Positions 24,766-34,945 of a stretch of DNA of 64,000 bases are shown piece after piece. Location of the stretch: assembly GCA_037893245.1 (NCBI GenBank), contig JBAIAA010000349.1:186001-250000 (forward strand), read 5' to 3'. Positions within the stretch are counted from its first letter, which is position 1. Each line of letters starts with the position of its first letter. The notes below the pieces were generated by a model. It did no database searches and was not told the DNA's origin. It saw only the letters and a list, made by a program, of their open reading frames with translations. A program made the position numbers and the translations under genes. Source of the DNA: Crossaster papposus (lineage: Eukaryota; Echinodermata; Asteroidea; Velatida; Solasteridae).

Positions 24766-26330
24766 GTTGAGGTCTTACTGTTCCTGCCTTTGTTATTTTG
24801 ACTTGAGCTTCGAGTGGATGTACTTGCTGGTGGTCCCATTTGGGATTTGTCAGTTGGTTCCTGCTTCTTACTTTGAGATTGTTTTTGTGATTGGTTTCGC
24901 ATTTTTGTGGCATCAGGTGATTGTGATGGAACTCTGGTTTTTCTTTGTTGGTTAGTTTCTTTAGGTGAGGAAATTTCACTAGTCTGGGTAGTTGATAGTA
25001 TTTGTTTAACAAGTGATTTGACTGCTGCAGTTTTGTCATCTTTCTTCTTCATATTATCCAAGATTTGCATGGTTCCTAGTAGAAGATCTATGATTTGCTC
25101 AGGTTTGATGACCATAGAAGGTGCAGTTGGTTCCGTTTGTGTTCCTATTATTTTGTCCGTTTGAGTAGATGCGTCCACAGTTTGTGTATTCGTTGCTTGA
25201 GCGGTTCTTTTGTTACTGATTTGTACCGGTATGTGTTCAACTATTTTGCTTTGTGTAGGTACTGTGTTCGAATTTGTGACTGTTGACATGGTTGAGGGGG
25301 TTTGTACATCATCTGTTCTAGTTATAGTGAAGTTGGTTTTAACTGTTTTTGCAGCCTCAGCATATGATATTTTACAGTTTACTCTGATTCCTTGAATTTT
25401 CTTTTCATCTTTTATTGTGGCACATCCACCATATGCGGATGAGTGGTTACCACCGCATCTGCAGCATCGAACCTGGTCTCGTTGAGTACATGTTTCATAG
25501 TTGTCATTTCCACCACAGCGTACACATCGGGTTTTTGCGCGACATCTATTTGCAACGTGTCCCAGTCTCTGGCAATTAAAACAACGAATAACCGGGGGGA
25601 CATATGGTTTAACTTCAAATAGCTCGTATCCCAGCTGAAAGCGAGATGGTAAATTAGGCGTGTTGAAAGTTAAACACACAGAAAGACTATTTTCAATATG
25701 CCCATCTCTTTTACGTGTGAGTCTCTTAGCTTCGATAACCCCTGATTTTTTGCCATAGTCCAAGATGTCTTGTTCAGGGATGTCAGTTGGAAGGCCTGTT
25801 ATTACTCCTTTACTTTGGATTTCCGACTTTGCATATTATGTTTCTACAGACCATTTACCTAGATGGTTTATTGTTTTCAACTTTTGAGCCTGGGCAGAGT
25901 TGTGGCATTTGACAGTAATTCCCCCCTTGTTGTTTTTGGTGACATTTTTGATGAGATTGTGACCGACAGAGTTTAGAGCATTAGCAATCTTGATAGGGTT
26001 TATGCTGGCTAGTCTAACATCAGGTGAGGTTATGATAATCAAGGTTGGATTGCATTGGGGTGTGTCATTTATGTAGCGGCGCTTTGGTCGTCGATCAACT
26101 GGCATACCTGACTGGTCGGATTCGCTGGGTGATTCACTCTGACATTCACTAGCTTGTCTTTTTCTGTTACTGTTAGATTTTGAAGGTGGAGTGTCACTAT
26201 CCTGAGCTTGGCTTATTAGTCTTTCGATTGTAGATTGCGGTTTAGGATTTGGTCTGAAACCTTCTTGATTTTTCTGAGATATTGAGTCCCACCACATGTC
26301 ATCTTCACCTTGGTCATGTTCGTCGGCCAT
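24762..26330 (-). pseudogene. LINE ORF1 (gag-like, CCHC zinc knuckles), one nonsense codon
   Basis: Starts at ATG 26330 and ends at TGA 24764-24762. The frame is continuous apart from one TAA at 25838-25836. The N-terminal part is polar with an RRM-like segment before and after the stop (GLPTDIPEQDIL follows it). The C-terminal part has CFNCQRLGHVANRC (CX2CX4HX4C), then CVRCGGNDNYETC and CCRCGGNHSSAYGGC. The middle knuckle has Asp where His would be expected. The downstream tail is Q/S/K-rich. ORF1 proteins of this group bind element RNA. Confidence 0.8.
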
Positions 26331-26615
26331 ATTGGCCGTTCAGAATGGGTGTGAAACCCGTTAAGAAAAACGGGCACCCTAAACTGCTAGAGAAATGAAA
26401 GGAACTAGGTGTATAACAAATAAAGCCCTAAAATGTGAATGTTATTATGAAATAATGATCTCTGGGTTGTAAAAGTTAAAGCCGTACCTTTAGACAGTAC
26501 ACATAAGCATCCGCTGCAGTAGAGGAGAAAAACAACACGTCCGTTCTCTTCCAAAGCTCAGCCGAGAGTCCAAAAAACGGGGGAATATACATTACATTGC
26601 CTTGGTCATTTATTG

Positions 26616-28236
26616 CCCTAGACGGTGTCAGGTCAACTCGCCCCCTGACCGACTCGCCCCTTACCTACTCGCCCCTTTCCAACTCGCCCCCTGACCGACT
26701 CGCCCCCTGACCGACTCGCCCCTTACTAACTCGCCCCCTGACCGACTCGCCCCCTGGCCGACTCGCCTCCTGACCGACTCGCCCCCTGACCGACTCGCCC
26801 CCTGGTTTGATTTACATGTATTTTTAATTCTATAATTTGTATCATTTGCCCTCGTAGAACTTAACAACTGAAAAGACGATGTGGGTAAACTTTTTCCTTG
26901 ATTATTTTCTTGCATAGGCCCTAATCTCGATTATTTTTATCTAAGTTTTAGAAAATACCTTTTGATGTTCGTTTCGGTGGTGGAAATTAAAGACAAAGTA
27001 GTAGGCCTAAATCCTCGAAGCCAAAAAAGTTAAACTCATAACAATTTATTTATACATTTATATATTTAAAGAAAATTGGGGGGGGGGGGGGGGAATAATC
27101 ATGTTTGGTTCTTGTTTTTATGAGTTTTTTTCGGAGCGCGGGGGGACAAGTTGATCGCATAATTTGATGCGATTTTGTTTACTGCTTTCCAACCCAATAG
27201 GGCTTTTCAAGGAAGCTATATAGGGAATCTGTCAATCACTCCACCATTCAGTTCTTTGTTACGAAAACCAACGCTCTTACTGAGGGATTGAACTGGGTGT
27301 TACGACGCTCATCTACAAAACTGTCGGCTCCCTCTGATCAGTCCGCCAAACGTGGTGAAAGATGGTGAAAAACCCAGATCAAAAAGCTGACAGTGAATAC
27401 AATAAAGTCGCTAATTTGACCAATGAGGCCGGTTGCTACTTTTGGAGAAGGGGGGACTGTTTTTGGTATTTTGTATGTCCAATGGTGTTAAATGTGATTT
27501 TCACATTTTATAAGACGTTTGGTATGTCGTGTTAGACCTGAGAATATTCAGAACATAAAAAGCACGAACTTTTTAAAGACACATCCATAAACTGTTTTTA
27601 TGCATGCTTTAGGGTGGGTTTTTGCGGGGCACGCGAACGATTTGCGAAGGATGCGAATGCCAAAAAAATTGCAAAGTCAACATTCGTATTTTTAATTTTC
27701 CAAAAGTTTGCCAAACATGCGCGGGGGTTCGGAATCGTCGTCATTTATTGTTCGCGGGAGTCCAGTCTAGTCCATCACATTGTAGATTTCTCCTTAATTA
27801 TAATATTTGAATCATTTCTTTGTATGCCTAATGTAAATAAATTGTACACAACTTGAGGAAGAATATTATTAGAAAGTTGTCCGTTTCCATTGATTTCTTG
27901 GAAGTCGCATTCTTGCAGCCTATTTTTTGCTTCCTCTGATCAGTCCGCAAAATATCTAAGTTGAGAGTTCGTTTTTATTCCTCAAAATGACGAATTTTAT
28001 GGTAACGAATATACATGATGTACATCGATCGTACAAGGTCCATAAATCAAACGAGGGGGCGAGTCGGTCAGGGGGCGAGTCGGTCAGGAGGCGAGTCGGC
28101 CAGGGGGCGAGTCGGTCAGGGGGCGAGTTAGTAAGGGGCGAGTCGGTCAGGGGGCGAGTCGGTCAGGGGGCGAGTTGGTAAGGGGCGAGTAGGTAAGGGG
28201 CGAGTCGGTCAGGGGGCGAGTTGACCTACCCTAGAC
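26616..28236. mobile_element. Foldback (TU-like) transposon with tandem-repeat inverted ends
   Basis: Two inverted arms of 185 bp (26630-26814 and 28043-28227) match except at two positions. Each arm consists of 11 tandem 15-16-bp units, GACTCGCCCCCTGACC with variants such as GACTCGCCCCTTACC, and ends inward with GTTTGATTTA. The unit order is the same in both arms. CCCTAGAC occurs just outside both arms (26616-26623 and 28229-28236) and could be an 8-bp target duplication, though the left copy is 6 bp and the right copy 1 bp from the arm. Sea urchin TU elements and Drosophila FB elements share this design, as I recall: inverted ends made of short tandem repeats, with 8-9-bp duplications. The interior (26815-28042) has no transposase-like frame, so it is non-autonomous. 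Confidence 0.8.
26815..28042. other. Interior of the foldback element
   Basis: About 1.2 kb of unique, mostly AT-rich sequence with a poly-G run at about 27079-27093. The open frame 27614-27856 has no recognised similarity. No transposase, integrase or helicase motifs were seen. Confidence 0.5.
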
Positions 28237-28304
28237 CATGAAGGAATAAGAAGGAATTCCTCCATCCCCAGACCAGACCTCACTCGGTGCATTGCATAAG
28301 AACA

Positions 28305-28465
28305 CGAGAGACAATATTGAATGCTTCGAGTGGTGCAGTAAAACTACAGCCTTCCGAGGTTATCCATGGAGCAATCTGTAGATGCTCCATGGATCACCAA
28401 GGGAGGCTAGTTTTACTACACCAAGAGATAAGCATTCAATATTTGTTTTATAACACCTCACTCAC
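28305..28465. mobile_element. Foldback MITE ending in TGTTTTATAACA
   Basis: AATATTGAATGCTTC with CCTCCC/GGGAGG arms and an ATCCATGGAGCA/TGCTCCATGGAT hairpin near 28360-28394, then GCATTCAATATT and TGTTTTATAACA. Same distal motif as 10596-10790 and 60365-60530. Confidence 0.6.
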
Positions 28466-28847
28466 ATATTCTGCTTGGTTTTAATATTTTAACAACATCT
28501 AAATCTAAATACAGTTAAAATGAACGATTTCAATTTTCAAAATTGGTGGAAAATGTCTGCTCTTTTCTAAACAAGACAAAAGTAGAATCTTTGACAAAAT
28601 CAAGATAAAAGTTTGAAGTTCTGTAAGTTTTTTAGCAATAATTATTAATTAACTATTTCAAAGCCTTATTTGCAAGCCGCTCTAGCTCTAACAACACTTG
28701 TCAGTTTGCATCTCAGCTTGCATTTATAAGCAACACAACAATGTAAACATTCCTATTTACTACCTCTGTATTTAGATTTACTTATAATACTGTATGGAGT
28801 CTTGAAGAGTCTGCTTGCTATTGTCAACGGGCTCCACCCGATAGTTC
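28466..28847. other. Intergenic, nothing recognised
   Basis: AT-rich sequence without exons or identifiable repeats. Confidence 0.35.
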
Positions 28848-29168
28848 GAAGGTTCGATAGTCCGAAGGTTTATTGATCCAAAGGTTCGACAGTCCGAACA
28901 CACACCTTTCCCATAAGCGGGGGTTCATTAGTCCGAAAACGAAATACTGGTTCGGTAATCCGAACATTTGATGCGATTGTCCGAAGGTTCATTTAGTCTG
29001 AAGGTTCGAAAATCCGAAGGTTCGTTGGTCCGAGGGTTCGATAGTCTGAAATGAAAATGTTCAATAGTCCGAACTTCGGACGATTGAACATTTTCATTTC
29101 GGACTATTGAACCTAACGGAACGTTCAGTCATTATAATCCGAAGGCACACAAGGTTCGATAGTTTTTG
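28848..29168. repeat. Degenerate GGTTCGATAGTCCGAA array with palindrome
   Basis: Roughly 15-20 irregularly spaced units of TTCG(A/G)...TCCGAA such as GGTTCGATAGTCCGAA occur in one orientation, then a long perfect hairpin (about 29043-29108; GAAATGAAAATGTTCAATAG pairing with its complement around CGAACTTCG), then inverted units. The unit itself is close to palindromic. Confidence 0.7.
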
Positions 29169-29325
29169 ATGATTTCAGTTCACGGTATAGTTGTTTGTGC
29201 ATTCAATAAGTTGTCAAAATAAACCTGCCAAAAAAAAAGAGAGAAAAAAATACAAATCATGGTTTGAAATCTTCACAGTTTTTCGTATTCTCTGCCGCAC
29301 TAAAAACGTATCCCACAAGAGGGCG

Positions 29326-29577
29326 TGACCGTCCACGACGAAACGGCTGTAAAGTAGGCATCTTGACGTTTTGAGATATTTAGAGAAATAAAATCTACAA
29401 GAAATAGGCTGTAAAATGATGTATTACAAGACATAGTTGGTATTTATGGTAAGCTACAACAAGCAACACTCAAATGAAAATTCTTAGTTTGTTATTGTTT
29501 TTCACATAATTTTAATGGTCCTTTTCTCAAAATAAGCTCTGGCGACTTTACAGCCCTTTTGTCGTGGATGGTCACAA
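29326..29577. mobile_element. Foldback MITE (GTGACCGTCCACGACGAAAC ends)
   Basis: GTGACCGTCCACGAC...GGCTGTAAAGT at the left and ACTTTACAGCC...GTCGTGGATGGTCAC at the right are 31-bp inverted ends with a few mismatches. The 250-bp element lies downstream of the BAK-like gene. Confidence 0.7.
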
Positions 29578-29730
29578 TTATTTAATTGGGTTGAATTTGT
29601 AGAGGGGGCAACTAGGGTTAAGCAATGTTTTTAAAGGGGCACCGACTGGCAACTGATGTATTGTTCGTGCGAAATTTTAAATGGATTTTAAATGGATCGG
29701 CTGGGGCACGAACCACCGACGTTATTGAAG

Positions 29731-31865
29731 TCACGTTTTACCGTTCGATCTAGCTCGTCTTACAGCCAATACTGTTACTGCTCCGAAAGCTACAACTCCC
29801 AGCATAACGCGGTAGGATAACCAGGGTTCCTCCTTTGGTATGGCCGCTGGTGTAAACAGCTTCATCTACAACAGTAACAGACCAATACAAAATTAACCAG
29901 ACAGATGGGTTAAAACATGCCACAAGTAAAGACATTATTGCAAATATGGAGACTCTAATTGTGATGTTTTAGTTTCAGAGGCAGATGTAGTCTTGGTGCA
30001 AAACGTCCCTGTTTTGGATTTCCACAAATTTCGGCTAATAGAGGGCGCTATCACCCACGAACCGCTATCTGTGATAGCGGTTCGTGGGTGATATACACTG
30101 ACCTCAACACCTGGACGGATCATTGTCCATATTCTGCTGTGCTAACACTTGAAGTCGGCGCGAACTGGAAGTGCAACATGGCGTCACTGCTGTGAGCCAA
30201 TGAAATGTCCAGTTGTAGAGGTCAGTGGATTTACCAACCAACTGAACTCTACACCTGGACATTTCATTGGCTCACAGAGTGATTTTATGGGTCCGCCATG
30301 TTGCACTTCTCTGCATGCCGACTTCAAAATGAAACAATGGATGATCTGTCCATGTATAGAGGTCAGTGGTGATATAGCGGTTGGTGGAGTGGTAGCGCCC
30401 TCTATTAGCGGAAATTTGTGGAAATACAAAACAGGGACGTCTTGCACCAAGACTAAGGCAGATGCTATAGTTAACTACCCTCACCCATCCGCCATGTTGG
30501 TTGATCCAGACCAGCAGGTTGGCATCGATATAGTCGACAGTCCAGTGGACAACTTGGTCCACCAGTTGCGGCATCTCGTTCTGGACGCAGTGGACGGCAA
30601 AAACACCACTGAATGCCAGCAGGGAACAGATCCGGCCAAAGTTACACAGGACGCTGGCCTGATGAATACCTGCGGCATCCTGACCACTGTGGAAGATCTC
30701 ACGGACTGTCCTACCAAAACAAAAGCAATCCGACAAGCTAAAATAGTTCCAAACTCGATATCAGAATCGCAATTCCCCTCTTTTGAAAAAGAAAGAAATT
30801 CTCCCATGTTTGCCCAACGTTTTCAAAGACCAGCGAACTCGGTGAAAATTGAAAGAATATGGCGATTTTAAGGCTGTGTCCGTCCAGTTTCGCCGAGATC
30901 ATTCTGTTGCCAAATTAAATATTGGTCTTGCATAAACAAAGATGCAACTATACCAGAAAACAACATAAAATATTCATCCACCATTAATTGACAAAAATTG
31001 CTATACCTTCTAATTAGCCCAAATGTTTACCCTTAATTTACCGCGCGCCACAAAGGCGAGTTCTGTTTTTGATCGTCTCTTTTTTCCCAAACGAAAAAAT
31101 AAAAATAATAATAATAAAATTTTCAAAAATTGTCTGTGAAATTTGTTTGGTTGTGTTCCCTCTCCAAATACGAGTCATGAAAATTTACCGACAACCATCT
31201 ATAATACACCCCATAATAAAAAAAATTTAAACAAAATATAAAAACAAATTAAAAAATCAAAATCGATTCAGAGTTGAATCGTGATTTCTAGACCACTGTG
31301 GTCTCTGCAAGGTCGTTCCTGTTAACAACCTTACATTTCTATAAATTTAGTCTGTGTCCAATTAAAACCAGTTCGCGCCGGGATTATTTTAACATCCCCG
31401 AGCCGAGGGGCGGGATTACTTTTAACGAAACTCGATCCGAAGCGGGTTCAGGCCGATAGTGCCGGGAAGCACACCCACACATTTCCGGCCTTGCTCGCTG
31501 CTGACAGGCATTTCCGGCCTAGCCCGTGGCGTGTTTATGCGTCATCCGTTTTGAATCTGGGGAAAACTTTGCGTTTATATACGTCATCCGGCGCGAACTG
31601 GTTAAGACTGCCTTCAGTACCTGTGGAATGTCAATGATGCATTGTTAGGCGTGACGTGCAAACTGTCCATAATGGCAGTGCCATCAAAGATGTGCGTGTA
31701 TTGCGCCTCAATCTTGCTTGTCTCTCTTATCAGGGCTCTCCAAAAGGCTGTCAGAGAGTCGTTGTCTTTATGCTCCGGATTGTCGAACGGGCACCGTAGC
31801 CCCTCACTGTTTATTTTGCTGTACAGGTGGCACCTCACTACCCTATTCGAATTGATGTCCGTCAT
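29731..31865 (-). CDS. BAK1: BAK/BAX-type multi-domain Bcl-2 family protein, three exons
   Basis: Predicted pro-apoptotic effector that would act at the mitochondrial outer membrane. Exons are 31865-31621, 30710-30485 and 29865-29731. All borders are GT-AG, the phases agree, and the total is 606 nt or 201 residues, the usual size for BAK/BAX. Exon 1 (residues 1-81) aligns with the BAK N-terminal helix (NRVVRCHLYSKINSEG) and the helix-2/BH3 region. Exon 2 holds BH1 (NFGRICSLLAFSGVF, about 105-117) and BH2 (WINQHGGW, 150-157). Exon 3 is a tail anchor (YRVMLGVVAFGAVTVLAV, about 175-192) followed by RRAR. The tail and first helix look more like BAK than BAX; HWTVDYIDANLLVWI resembles BAX. The BH3 core is unusual: where BAK has L-A-I-I-G-D-D-I, this protein has L-I-R-E-T-S-K-I (45-52), so the near-invariant Gly-Asp is lost. 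Start ATG 31865 was chosen because no upstream in-frame ATG was seen. Confidence 0.85.
29988..30455. mobile_element. MULE-like nested-palindrome MITE in BAK-like intron 2
   Basis: The ends TAGTCTTGGTGCAAAACG and its complement CGT-CTTGCACCAAGACTA are inverted. The 9-bp sequence AGGCAGATG flanks both sides exactly (29979-29987 and 30456-30464). A 9-bp target duplication fits Mutator-like elements. Inside is a second hairpin (30152-30325) with long arms containing GAGCCAATGAAATGTCCAG and a local palindrome near 30052-30092 (ATCACCCACGAACCGCTATC). The long plus-strand open frame 30149-30871 is a by-product of these arms and of the antisense of exon 2. Confidence 0.75.
30872..31361. other. BAK-like intron 1, AT-rich
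   Basis: No exon, structured repeat or RNA gene recognised. Confidence 0.35.
31362..31605. mobile_element. MITE family B copy beside BAK-like exon 1
   Basis: Reads AACCAGTTCGCGCCGGGA at the left and GGCGCGAACTGGTTAA at the right, with a full family B interior. It ends about 15 bp from the exon 1 donor at 31620. Confidence 0.75.
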
Positions 31866-31921
31866 CGTGTTTCCCTTTTTTCCCACACTGTTGATTTAAG
31901 TGTAGACTTCTTACTTTCTTA

Positions 31922-32406
31922 TGCTGCTCTCACACTGTGGCGAAATATTCTTGCGAACATGAATATTTGAATTTCGCGTTGAATTCGCCCAAAATTGCGA
32001 TTGGATAGTGAATATTTTCATCTCGATCACCCGTCGGTCGTCCCTCGACCTCTCCTTAAATATCTTACGAATATATTACGAATGCTTACCAACGCTTGCC
32101 AATGCCTTACGACTAGCTAACGAACGTTGCCAATGCTTACGCACGCTTTACCAACGTTACTAATTACTAATGCTTACGAAAATCGACGGCGATCGAATGA
32201 CCATCTTCACAACATTCGCTGAAATTTAGGAAGCGCTTCCTAAATTGACCGATCTTCGTAAGGAGGTGGAGAATGACTTGTGAACGTTCCGAATTTGTTA
32301 CCAACGCTTACGAATACACGGCGAATGTTGCGAAGTTTGAGCGATTGTCAAATATTTCCATTCGTAAGCACATTGCTAGCATATTCGCCACAGTGTGAGA
32401 GCAGCA
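31922..32406. mobile_element. Harbinger-like MITE with TTA flanks upstream of the BAK-like gene
   Basis: Terminal inverted repeats of 23 bp are perfect (starting TGCTGCTCTCACACTGTGGC). TTA flanks both ends (31919-31921 and 32407-32409), as expected for PIF/Harbinger elements. The interior is made of TTACGAA/GCTTACCAA-like motifs. It begins 57 bp upstream of the BAK-like start codon and therefore overlaps its presumed promoter or 5' UTR. Confidence 0.8.
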
Positions 32407-32576
32407 TTAACTTCCTACAGCACAAACATTATTCAGGGAATGTTTTATGATTTACTGACATTGTCGTGGTCGCATAATCTCACTGCTGTTTTAAACAGAC
32501 ATATCGTTTATTGGTAGTACCGTTACATGTACATACCAGCGTCATTTATTTTCAACGTTTGATAACATTTTTTTCA

Positions 32577-32952
32577 AAGATAGGATACTCCATTGGTAAT
32601 TGCTTGAATTATCAGAAATGGGTGGATTTGGGGGTTGTATTTTGTAGTAAATATCGGTTAACTGACCTGTCCGAAGGTTTACAATCGTGGATGCCGAGGA
32701 AAGCAAGAAAAACGGCGTTCGTTTTTAACCGGCGTCAGGCAGTAGTTCTTATGTTGTTCTTGTTTTTTTTGCGATCGTCGTCCGGCAATCGTAACAAATT
32801 TTTTTATAATTCAATTTTTCGGAATAATTACAGGATATCTAGCGCAATCCTTTAGCTGGATGCCTACAATTATTTAATTTGAAATAAGTCAGATATTTCC
32901 TAATACATTGTGTAATTCGGTAGTACAAATTGTCGATATATGGTGTTTTAAG
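32577..32952 (+). mobile_element. MITE family A copy
   Basis: Starts near GATAGGATACTCCATTGG and includes TTAACTGACCTGTCCGAAGG, GGATGCCGAGGAAAGC, GGATATCTAGCGCAATCC and a diverged right end ATGGTGTTTTAA. Confidence 0.7.
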
Positions 32953-33267
32953 CATTAGAATAGAGTATTCGTCATTACGGATCAAATTCGTCTTATGTCA
33001 ATCGATTTCAAACTAATGTTAAATAAATTCGTCCGTTGCTTGCTCGAGTCAAACTCAAACTAGACTATAATTTATTGAAATAAAAGACGAATTGGATCCC
33101 TTAATGTGCCTTTCGGCAACAACGTTAAGACGAATTAGATCTGCGAGGGTGAATATTTCCAAAACAATGTTTAAATTCAGTGACCAAAACTAGAAACTGA
33201 ATTGTAAATAACAAAAGTTTCGGACCAAATTTAGTATAAAAGTAAGTAATAAGTTAAAAATAAAAAT
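32953..33267. other. Intergenic, nothing recognised
   Basis: Contains several GACGAATT-like words but no clear repeat or exon. Confidence 0.3.
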
Positions 33268-33643
33268 AAAGGTGTATATACACCATTTGCATATATCGAA
33301 AATATTTACTACCGAATTATTAGGAAATATCTTACTCATTTGAAAGTAAATAATGATTCTAGGCATCCAGCAAAATTATTGCGCTAGATATCCTGTAATT
33401 ATTCCGAAAAATTGAATTTTATAATGAAAAATTCGCGATCGCCGCGAAAAAACAAAGATAACATAAGAATAACTGCTCCACGCCGGTTGAAAAAAACCCG
33501 CTGTTTTTCGTGCTTTTCTCGGCGTCCATGATTGTAAAACTTTGGACAGCTCAGTTAAACGATGTTTACTGTAAAATACAACCCTCAAAATCTACTCATT
33601 CATGATAATTCAAGTAATTACCAATGGTGTATCCTACCTTTAA
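33268..33643 (-). mobile_element. MITE family A copy, near full length
   Basis: Begins AAAGGTGTATATACACCATT and ends CAATGGTGTATCCTACC before TTTAAA, with the complete family A interior (CCAGCAAAATTATTGCGC, GGCGTCCATGATTGTAAAAC). Confidence 0.75.
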
Positions 33644-34687
33644 AGCAAATTACCAGATATTCGCCAGTAGTAACTCGCAGCCAAAGCACAACAAGTTGTA
33701 ATGGACGAGCCCTCAAAAACACACCACCCGTACGCAGTAAATTGTCTCGACCGTGGAGTATCACATAAATCATATAGTCAACATTAACCAACAATTCTGA
33801 CTCGTACAGCATAACCTTTTATTCTAGACGAGATAGATTACACACACAAAAATCCGGTTGCGCTTTCCCTATATACATTTGTTTGTTCGGGGGATTTCCT
33901 CAACATTTACCTGTGGTTTCGATGCAGCAGTTTTAGCATATTATTATAACAACAGATAAAAGTCGCTCACGATTTTAGTCATTTTCTAAAATTTTATTTA
34001 CTTTTCCTTTTATAGATGAAGGTTGAATCAATGAACAACAAATGTTTCTGATATGTGGCAACTCAACTAAACGGTGGTCACCGTCATTCCCTAAAAAATA
34101 TACACAATCTAAAACTGGAATAATCCCTATTTATTCATTTCTTTATTGGACTCGGAGAAAAATAATACATTGGCCTCTTGTTTAGTTTTTAAAAATTATG
34201 ATATATTTTTTTCACCACAATTTTGAAATGCAATGTCTATTCAAATGTTGATGACTTGTCTCTTTTTGTCTCTGAAGTATAGATCCTTGTTAAGATCGAA
34301 ATATTAGGCCCTCTTAACTTATTTGATTTGTATATGTCAGGTCATTCCAGCCAGTAAGCAGTTTACAGCAGTTTTAATCTTATACCGTAAAGTTTCAGCC
34401 AACCTTATCGACTCAAGTAAATTGAAAAGTAATGCCTTTTTGAATACTTAAAAGCTTTTTCTGTAAATTTCCGAAATGGATGGATTTGGGGGGTTTAGTC
34501 TTGTATAACAAATAGTGTTACAATGACTTGATTTAAGATTTGTGTTCGTAGATGCTAGAAAAATTAAGAAAAACAACCGTGTTCCTGTAGTCTGGTTCCC
34601 TGACCCTACTTCAGATAAAACAGCAATTGATAAACATTAAGGAATTTGAGAAGTGTGAGTTTGAGAAACCATAAGTAGAGGATTTAC
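33644..34687. other. Intergenic; Penelope-like and family A-related fragments
   Basis: 34270-34410 carries the CTCTGAAG...AAGATCGAAATATTAGG repeat shared with 37130-37260. 34480-34680 resembles a diverged family A-like element shared with 3940-4060. The rest is AT-rich and unassigned. Confidence 0.4.
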
Positions 34688-34862
34688 TTGTGGCAAAATC
34701 TAGATCGGAAATCTGGATCGGAAATCTGGATCGGAAATCTGGATCGGAAATCTGGATCGGAAATCTGGATCGGAAATCTGGATCGGAAATCTGGATCGGA
34801 AATCTGAATCGGAAATCTGAATCGGAAATCTGGATCGGAAATCTGGATCGGAAATCTGGAAA
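34688..34862. repeat. 13-bp minisatellite (GGATCGGAAATCT)
   Basis: About 13 tandem units of GGATCGGAAATCT with few changes (GAATCGGAAATCT in two). It ends about 85 bp downstream of the RPP25-like stop codon, so it lies in or just beyond the 3' UTR. The repetitive open frames in it are artefacts. Confidence 0.85.
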
Positions 34863-34945
34863 GCCTTCAACACCCTTTGCCGAAAATTCACACCAACTGG
34901 ATCTCTTTCCTCCTCGTTCCTTCCAAGTTAGACACACTTCACTTT

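Larger units (their letters stand above)
20950..26590 (-). mobile_element. I-group non-LTR retrotransposon (LINE), near full length but decayed
   Basis: Order in transcript direction: 5' untranslated region (about 26590-26331), ORF1 with CCHC knuckles (26330-24762), ORF2 with apurinic-type endonuclease, reverse transcriptase and RNase H (24765-21049), and a short 3' region. A terminal RNase H together with a CCHC-bearing ORF1 is characteristic of the I superclade (I, Nimb and related clades). I cannot place it more precisely. It carries two in-frame stops and two frame changes, so it cannot move by itself now. Exact ends and target duplication were not found; the boundaries are approximate. 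Confidence 0.85.

Noticed and set aside
26636-26805. CRISPR-like array of short repeats
   Set aside because: Units are contiguous without unique spacers, occur inverted at the other end of the element, and the context is a eukaryotic intron-rich genome.
30149-30871. 240-residue plus-strand open frame
   Set aside because: It runs through MITE arms and the antisense of the BAK-like exon 2; no similarity of its own.
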